From contig CADCOV010000229.1 in the NCBI GenBank assembly GCA_902803185.1, positions 1 to 10,269 on the forward strand: 10,269 nt of DNA, in the 5' to 3' direction. This document shows positions 5,819 through 10,269 of this stretch, in pieces. The DNA comes from an uncultured Eubacteriales bacterium. GTDB lineage: Bacteria; Bacillota; Clostridia; Peptostreptococcales; Anaerovoracaceae. Position 1 is the stretch's first letter. The number at the start of each line of letters is the position of its first letter. Under the pieces are notes generated by a model. It was not told the origin of the DNA. It searched no databases and saw only the letters and a list, made by a program, of their open reading frames with translations. Both the position numbers and the translations under genes were made by a program.

Positions 5819-7456
5819 ATGAAAGCAGATACATTATTCAAAAACGGCAAGATTTATACGCTGGTCAACGAAGGCGACTGCGCCGAGGCGCTGGCGGTGA
5901 AGGACGGCAGGATCGTCTTTGTCGGCAGCAACGCTGACGCGGCAGACATCGAGGCCTGCGAGGTCGTGGACCTGGGCGGCAGGACGATGCTTCCGGGCCT
6001 GGGCGACTCCCACCTGCACTTCTTCGCGTATTGCCAGACCCTGACCACCGTCGACCTGGGCGCAGCCAAGAGCAAGAAGGAAGCCATGCAGATGCTGGCG
6101 GACAAGGCTGCGGAGACTCCGGCGGGCGAGTGGATCAGAGGCAACAATTTCGACCAGTCCAAGTGGTCTGACTGCGAGGACGAGATCCCGACGAAGGAGG
6201 ATCTGGACGCGGTCAGCACCGAGCACCCGATCTTCATGAAGAGAGTCTGCCTGCACACCGCGGTCGCCAATTCCAAGGCACTGGAAGTCGCGGGCGTCGG
6301 CAAAGACTACGAGTTCGGCGTCGGCGGCCTGGTGGAGCTCGACGAGAACGGCTACCCGAACGGTATCCTCAGAGAGCAGGCACCGAAGATCTTTGACGAG
6401 ATCATCCCGGACCCGGCGAAGGTCCCGGAGATCAAAGCCAAGCTGATGGACACCGCGCTGGCCAAGGCGGCCAGAGAGGGCGTGACCCAGATCCACACCT
6501 ACGCGGCGGACATCTGGAAGTACACCGAAGACTTTGACGATTACAAGGCGCTGGAGAGAGCGGGCAAACTGCCGCTCCGTGTCAGCATCTATCTCGATAC
6601 CTATTACACCAAACCATATCTGACCCAGAAGGAAGTGGAAGACCCGTACCGCCTGGTGCAGTACGGCGGTTACAAGATCTTCTCCGACGGTTCCCTCGGT
6701 TCCCGCTCCGCGGCGCTGTTCGAGCCTTACGATGACGATCCGACCACCACGGGCATCTTCGTCCAGTCCCAGGACGCTTTGAATGAAAAGATGCTCAAGG
6801 CCTACGAGATGGGTCTGCAGCCGGCGACCCACTGCATCGGCGATGCCGGCCTCGACGCGGTCCTCACCGCCATCGAGTACACCCTGGCGAAGAGCCGGGA
6901 GCACGGCATGACCGAGCGCGAGCAGGCCACCCGTGACCCGTTCCGCATCATCCACGCCCAGATGGCGAGACCGGAGCTGATCGAGCGCATGTGCAAGCTG
7001 CCGGTGGTCATCGACATCCAGCCGTCCTTCTACTGCACCGACCTGCACTGGATCGAGGACAGAGTCGGCGCGGAGAGAGCGGCCCACTCCTATCAGTGGA
7101 AGACCTACATCGACAAAGGCCTGATCCTGACCGGCGGCTCCGACTGCCCGGTGGAGGATTTCAACCCTTGGTACGGCATCTACGCTGCCGTCACCAGAAA
7201 GGACCTGGAGGGCTATCCGGAGGGCGGCTGCCATCCGGAGGAGAAGGTCTCCCCGTACGAAGCGATCTGCATGTTCTCTAAGAACATCGCGATCGCCATC
7301 GGCCAGCAGGCCCAGCTGGGCACCCTGGAAGCGGGCAAGTTCGCCGACATGGTGGTGGTCGAACAGGATCCGTTCGAGATCCCGGAGGACGAGCTGCTCC
7401 ACGTGGTCAACGACCAGACCTGGGTGGCCGGCCGCAAGGTGTTTGAAAGAGCCTGA
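5819..7456 (+). CDS. YtcJ-type amidohydrolase (amidohydrolase 3 family)
   Basis: From the ATG at 5819 the product is 545 residues. AAGGAG at 5803-5808 supports this start; the in-frame GTG at 5756 lies in a hairpin with no ribosome binding site. Motifs of the amidohydrolase 3 branch: N-terminal beta strands with NGKIYT (9-14), the metal motif DSHLH (63-67, H65 and H67), YKIFSDGSLGSRSA (285-298) with K286 at the expected bridging-lysine position, H338 in ATHCIGD, H379 in IIHAQM, and catalytic D442 in GGSDCPVE; the C-terminus ends with the usual GTLEAGKFADMVVVE strand (501-515). These cytoplasmic metal enzymes deacylate or deformylate N-substituted amides, and many are uncharacterised. All ligands are present, so it should be active. 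It sits among M20 enzymes in the same orientation, 29 bases before the next gene, suggesting work on the same substrate class. The exact substrate is unknown. Confidence 0.9.
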   Translation: MKADTLFKNGKIYTLVNEGDCAEALAVKDGRIVFVGSNADAADIEACEVVDLGGRTMLPGLGDSHLHFFAYCQTLTTVDLGAAKSKKEAMQMLADKAAETPAGEWIRGNNFDQSKWSDCEDEIPTKEDLDAVSTEHPIFMKRVCLHTAVANSKALEVAGVGKDYEFGVGGLVELDENGYPNGILREQAPKIFDEIIPDPAKVPEIKAKLMDTALAKAAREGVTQIHTYAADIWKYTEDFDDYKALERAGKLPLRVSIYLDTYYTKPYLTQKEVEDPYRLVQYGGYKIFSDGSLGSRSAALFEPYDDDPTTTGIFVQSQDALNEKMLKAYEMGLQPATHCIGDAGLDAVLTAIEYTLAKSREHGMTEREQATRDPFRIIHAQMARPELIERMCKLPVVIDIQPSFYCTDLHWIEDRVGAERAAHSYQWKTYIDKGLILTGGSDCPVEDFNPWYGIYAAVTRKDLEGYPEGGCHPEEKVSPYEAICMFSKNIAIAIGQQAQLGTLEAGKFADMVVVEQDPFEIPEDELLHVVNDQTWVAGRKVFERA

Positions 7457-7485
7457 ACCCCTTTGCCTGACAGAGAGGAGAAAGT

Positions 7486-9147
7486 ATGAGATTGGATTGT
7501 TTTGATGAGGTGAAACGTCTCACTTCCGAGATGGTGGCGATCCCGAGCATCAACAAGGAGCCGGGCGGAGAGAGCGCCGTGGCCCGCTACGTCGGGGACT
7601 ACTACATGTCTCTCCCGTATTTCCAGGCCCATCCGGACCAGGTGATGGTGTTCCAGACCAAGAACGACTTCGTGGAACGGCACTCTACCATCGCCTACGT
7701 GAAGGGCACCAAGGGAAATTCCAACAAAACCATCATCCTGCTCGGCCACATCGACACCGTCGGCGTGGACGACTTCGCCCAGTACAGGGACTACGCCTTT
7801 GATACGGAGCACCTGCCTGAGGTCCTGAAGGAGCACTTCGACCTGCCGCAGCACGTCATCGACGACATCGACTCCGGCGAGTTCATGTTCGGCAGAGGCG
7901 CTCTGGACATGAAGTCCGGCGTCGCGGGCCACATGGTCATCATGAAGTACTTCTCCGAGCACCCGGAGGAGCTGGACGGCAACCTGGTCCAGTTCGCGGA
8001 GTGCGACGAGGAGGACAACTCCAAGGGCGTCATCACCGGCCTGGACGTGCTGGTGGACCTCAAGAAGAAAGAGGGCTTTGAGTACATCGCCTGCATCAAC
8101 GCGGACTACTCCACGGACTATGCGCCTGGCGATGAGAACCGCTACATCTACTACGGCAGCATCGGCAAGCTCCTGCCTTGCTTCGTCGCCTTCGGCAAGG
8201 AGGCCCACGTCGGCGCCGCGTTCAGCGCCTTCGACCCGAACCTGCTGATCGCGGAAGTGACCAGGAACATGTCCCTGAACACGGACCTGTGCGACATCGC
8301 ACAGGGCGAGGTGGCGATCCCGCCGATCTCCCTGAAGCAGATGGACACCAAGGGCCCGTACACCGTACAGACCGCCCTGGTCGCCTTCTCCTACTACAAC
8401 TACTTCACCCACGGCCTCAACCCGGCCCAGGTGCTGGAGAAGTGCAAAGCCATCGGCGTCAAGTCCATGGACAGCGTCATCGAGTACCTGAACACCCAGT
8501 GGAAGAGGTTCTGCGAGATCAGCAACGTGCCTTGCCAGCCTCTGCCGTGGAAGACCAGGGTCTACACCTGGGAGGAGTTCTACAACGAGCTGGCGGAGAA
8601 GCACGGCAAGCCGTTCGAGGATGCGATCCAGGCTTACAAGGAGAAGCTCCAGGCCGATGATCCTACCCTGGACCTGAGACTGTACAGCCTCAAGGTCGCG
8701 GAGGAAGCCTGGAAATGGCACGAGGACAAGTCCCCGGCACTGGTCATCTTCTTCGGGTCCGTCTACAGCGCCCGCATCGAGATGACGAGAAAGACCGAGA
8801 AGGAGTGCGAACTCCTGGACGCCGTCGAGGCGGCGGTCGAAGTGGTCCGCCCGGAGGCGGAGCGCCAGATCAAGACCAGGATGTTCTACCCGTACATCTC
8901 GGACTCCAGCTTCATGGCGGTCTGCGACGAGCTCTCCTCCGTGGATACCCTGGGCGCCAACATGCCGTCCTGGAAGACCAAGTACTTCCACGATGTGAAC
9001 AAGATCCTCGAGATCGACGTCCCGGTGGTCAACATCGGCACCTTCGGCAGGGACGGCCACATGCTGACGGAGCGCGTCGACATGAAGCAGACCTTCAGAA
9101 ATGTTCCAAATATTACCTTTGAGGCAGTTTCCCGTTTGCTAAAATAA
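7486..9147 (+). CDS. RocB-like M20 family metallohydrolase (third paralog, altered metal site)
   Basis: This 553-residue protein aligns along its whole length with the second paralog. Motifs: LGHIDT with H88 and D90, GALDMKSG with bridging D141, CDEED with base E175 and ligand E176, lid-domain H241 in KEAHVGAAF, and final ligand H525 in GRDGHMLTER. The odd point is the motif after the lid boundary: where the other two long paralogs have IDPDY or VDPEP and the short enzyme has GEPS, this one reads INADY, placing N205 at the expected metal-ligand Asp/Glu position; D207 nearby could compensate. It may therefore be an active enzyme with changed metal use or substrate, or a weak one. GAGGAG (7475-7480) precedes the ATG by 5 bases, and the amidohydrolase stop is 29 bases upstream. 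Arg codons include more AGG than in the second paralog. It ends the hydrolase run. Confidence 0.88.
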   Translation: MRLDCFDEVKRLTSEMVAIPSINKEPGGESAVARYVGDYYMSLPYFQAHPDQVMVFQTKNDFVERHSTIAYVKGTKGNSNKTIILLGHIDTVGVDDFAQYRDYAFDTEHLPEVLKEHFDLPQHVIDDIDSGEFMFGRGALDMKSGVAGHMVIMKYFSEHPEELDGNLVQFAECDEEDNSKGVITGLDVLVDLKKKEGFEYIACINADYSTDYAPGDENRYIYYGSIGKLLPCFVAFGKEAHVGAAFSAFDPNLLIAEVTRNMSLNTDLCDIAQGEVAIPPISLKQMDTKGPYTVQTALVAFSYYNYFTHGLNPAQVLEKCKAIGVKSMDSVIEYLNTQWKRFCEISNVPCQPLPWKTRVYTWEEFYNELAEKHGKPFEDAIQAYKEKLQADDPTLDLRLYSLKVAEEAWKWHEDKSPALVIFFGSVYSARIEMTRKTEKECELLDAVEAAVEVVRPEAERQIKTRMFYPYISDSSFMAVCDELSSVDTLGANMPSWKTKYFHDVNKILEIDVPVVNIGTFGRDGHMLTERVDMKQTFRNVPNITFEAVSRLLK

Positions 9148-9164
9148 ATAAATTGTGTTATTAT
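9136..9164 (+). promoter_or_regulatory. Probable promoter of the AGCS symporter gene
   Basis: TTGCTA (9136-9141, 4 of 6) is separated by exactly 17 bp from TATTAT (9159-9164, 5 of 6), and TGT just before the -10 fits the extended -10 form. The -35 overlaps the end of the last hydrolase gene. Transcription would begin around 9171, just before the structured leader. This is the best-formed promoter in the window. Confidence 0.55.
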
Positions 9165-9179
9165 TTTAACTGAGGTGGT

Positions 9180-9203
9180 CCCGCGCCGCGTTGGCGGCGC
9201 GGG
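9180..9203 (+). other. Perfect 10-bp GC hairpin after the last hydrolase gene
   Basis: CCCGCGCCGC (9180-9189) and GCGGCGCGGG (9194-9203) pair perfectly around the loop GTTG. The following bases are CGCCCGGCAAAATAA, with no T-run, so it is not a canonical terminator. It may form the 3' boundary of the hydrolase mRNA and also be a helix of the symporter leader. Confidence 0.55.
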
Positions 9204-9245
9204 CGCCCGGCAAAATAATATAGAGGCAGTCGGTAGCAAGGGGGC

Positions 9246-9262
9246 GTCCGGACCATCCGGAC
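9246..9262 (+). other. 7-bp hairpin in the symporter leader
   Basis: GTCCGGA (9246-9252) and TCCGGAC (9256-9262) are exact inverted repeats around CCA. It competes with pairing of 9250-9257 to 9174-9181. Confidence 0.45.
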
Positions 9263-9275
9263 CGTAATGAAGGAG

Positions 9276-9307
9276 GTATTTATTCCCGCAAGGGAACAGA
9301 TAAATAC
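9276..9307 (+). other. 12-bp hairpin with GCAA tetraloop beside an orphan Shine-Dalgarno sequence
   Basis: GTATTTAT (9276-9283) pairs with ATAAATAC (9300-9307), and TCCC (9284-9287) pairs with GGGA (9292-9295) to close a GCAA tetraloop of the stable GNRA type; ACAG (9296-9299) bulges out. AAGGAGG (9270-9276) lies at its base, but no ATG, GTG or TTG follows at the right distance. A 21-codon frame from ATG 9267 to TAA 9332 covers the same bases but lacks its own ribosome binding site, so I do not call it a gene. Confidence 0.5.
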
Positions 9308-9373
9308 AAGAGCGCATTTTCATATCACGTAATCATTCGACTGATTTGTTATTAAGAGAGAAAGGAGAACCAA

Positions 9374-10269
9374 ATGGTTATCATTAATGCATTATTGGCA
9401 TTTGCTAACTGGTTCTGGGGAATTCCGCTTCTGCTGCTCTGCGGCGTCGGCGGTCTCGTTATTGGTTTTTACCTCGGATTCCCGTGGTTCAGACATTTCG
9501 GTTACGTCATGAGCCAGACATTCGGCAAGATGTTTGGTAAGTCCAACGGTGAAGGTAACGTATCCGCATTCGCGGCTGCGACCTCCGCGCTGGCTTCCGC
9601 CATCGGCGCTTCCAACATCGTCGGCGTTCCGGTAGCAATCGCTCTCGGCGGCCCTGGCGCTGTTTTCTGGATCGAGATCATGGCCCTCATCGGCTTCGGC
9701 ACGAAGTTCATGGAGGTCGTCTGCGGTCTGGCTTACAGACATAAGAACGCGGAAGGCGAGTACGTCGGTGGTCCGTTCTACTATTGCCGTCAGATCGGCA
9801 AGGAAGGTTCCCCGCTCCGCAAGCTCGGCGCTTTCTTCGGCACCTTCTACGCTTTCATGCTCATGGTCGAGCTCGTTCCGTCCCTGGCTTCCCAGTCCGC
9901 TTCCGCGACTCAGCAGGGCGTTGCGATCGGTATCCCGCAGATCGCCATCGCGATCGTCGTAGCGCTCATCACCGCGATCGTCGTTATCGGCGGTGCGAAG
10001 CGTGTTGCGAGTGTTACCGATAAGCTCGTTCCGATCATGGCTGCCGTCTACCTGGTCGGCGCTCTGATCGTCATCATCCTGCACGCCAGTGCTCTCCCGG
10101 CTGCGATCGCTTCCATCTTCCGCTATGCCTTCACCGGCAAGGCGGCTGTTGGCGGATTCGCCGGCGCTACCGTCAGTGCCACCCTCCGTTGGGGTCTTGC
10201 CAGAGGCCTGTATTCCAACGAGGCTGGTTTCGGTACCACCTGCGCTTCCCACTGCTCCGCTTCCGTGGA
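9374..10269 (+). CDS. AGCS-family sodium:amino-acid (alanine/glycine) symporter, N-terminal part, cut by window edge
   Basis: The ATG at 9374, with AAAGGAG at 9361-9367 as ribosome binding site, opens a frame of 298 complete codons that runs off the right edge; family members are about 450-550 residues. Family features are clear: a first membrane segment with WGIPLLLLCGVGG (15-27), the loop and helix around residues 78-100 with NIVGVP and ALGGPGAVFW, the conserved GGPFYY (132-137), several hydrophobic membrane helices (about 153-170, 188-207, 220-238), and the late motif GFAGATV...RWGLARGLYSNEAGFGT (261-288). AGCS proteins sit in the cytoplasmic membrane and import alanine or glycine with sodium. 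The usual GTGNIAG is GASNIVG here, which may mean a different amino acid. It is separated from the hydrolases by 226 bases with its own promoter and leader, so it may be controlled independently. Confidence 0.93.
   Translation, partial: MVIINALLAFANWFWGIPLLLLCGVGGLVIGFYLGFPWFRHFGYVMSQTFGKMFGKSNGEGNVSAFAAATSALASAIGASNIVGVPVAIALGGPGAVFWIEIMALIGFGTKFMEVVCGLAYRHKNAEGEYVGGPFYYCRQIGKEGSPLRKLGAFFGTFYAFMLMVELVPSLASQSASATQQGVAIGIPQIAIAIVVALITAIVVIGGAKRVASVTDKLVPIMAAVYLVGALIVIILHASALPAAIASIFRYAFTGKAAVGGFAGATVSATLRWGLARGLYSNEAGFGTTCASHCSASV

Larger units (their letters stand above)
9171..9373 (+). promoter_or_regulatory. Structured 5' leader of the symporter mRNA, possible riboswitch or attenuator
   Basis: From the inferred start near 9171, the roughly 200-base leader can fold as follows. 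Bases 9174-9181 (GGTGGTCC) pair with 9250-9257 (GGACCATC), with one G-U pair. These enclose a GC-rich hairpin (9182-9189 with 9194-9201; up to 10 bp as 9180-9189 with 9194-9203) and a second helix (9204-9208 with 9242-9246), giving a three-way junction whose third arm holds an unpaired GAGGCAGTCGGTAGC stretch. The alternative is a local hairpin GTCCGGA (9246-9252) with TCCGGAC (9256-9262), which uses the same bases and excludes the first helix. I recognise no known riboswitch consensus. No terminator U-tract is visible, so control would more likely act on translation or RNA stability. Folding is by eye. Confidence 0.4.

Noticed and set aside
5834..9060. Long minus-strand open frames (5834-7402 and 7213-9060) opposite the amidohydrolase and the last M20 gene
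   Set aside because: They overlap each other, have no domain signatures, and lie opposite genes with full catalytic motifs.
9171..9212. T-box-like sequence GAGGTGGTCCCGCG
   Set aside because: It matches about 11 of 14 bases of the T-box antiterminator consensus, but the key A of ACC is C, no T-box Stem I precedes it (upstream is coding sequence), the outer helix cannot close, and no terminator U-tract follows.
9216..9265. Lysine or glycine riboswitch before the symporter
   Set aside because: TATAGAGGCAG superficially recalls the lysine riboswitch start, but the other conserved blocks are missing; no tandem glycine-aptamer core is seen.

Overview
The window looks like the chromosome of a GC-rich, low-oxygen-type Bacillota (Clostridia-like) bacterium. 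The reasons are strong AGGAGG-type ribosome binding sites before every gene, AT-rich intergenic stretches beside GC-rich genes, and RocB-like M20 hydrolases plus an AGCS symporter, families common in amino-acid-fermenting Firmicutes. Proline is written almost only as CCG, and the Arg codons mix AGA and CGC. The taxon is an inference; no rRNA or other marker is present.

Layout: (1) 1-776, minus strand: the first 258 residues of the transcription accessory protein Tex, cut by the left edge. (2) 777-1183: a 407-base divergent intergenic region. It holds the likely tex promoter, two AAAAATATTTTT boxes, a 23-bp palindrome, a possible 21-codon leader ORF that ends on a hairpin, and a weak promoter for the right-hand genes. 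(3) 1184-9147, plus strand: five closely packed hydrolase genes, namely RocB-like M20, ArgE/DapE-like M20, RocB-like M20, a YtcJ-type amidohydrolase, and RocB-like M20. A strong hairpin without a U-tract sits between the third and fourth. (4) 9148-9373: a leader region with a good extended -10 promoter and a predicted multi-helix RNA. (5) 9374 to the right edge: the first 298 residues of an AGCS-family sodium:amino-acid symporter.

The five hydrolases are predicted soluble cytoplasmic metal enzymes that cleave amide bonds. With an amino-acid symporter behind them, they look like a catabolic island for peptides or N-acylated/N-modified amino acids: the amidohydrolase and M20 enzymes would release free amino acids, while the symporter would move alanine/glycine-type amino acids across the membrane. 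The exact substrates cannot be read from the sequence.

The points most worth following up are the set of four M20 enzymes (three of them long RocB-like paralogs) with an amidohydrolase; the replacement of an expected metal-binding Asp by Asn in the last paralog; and the structured leader of the symporter gene, whose inferred transcription start falls just before a possible three-way-junction RNA with alternative pairings.
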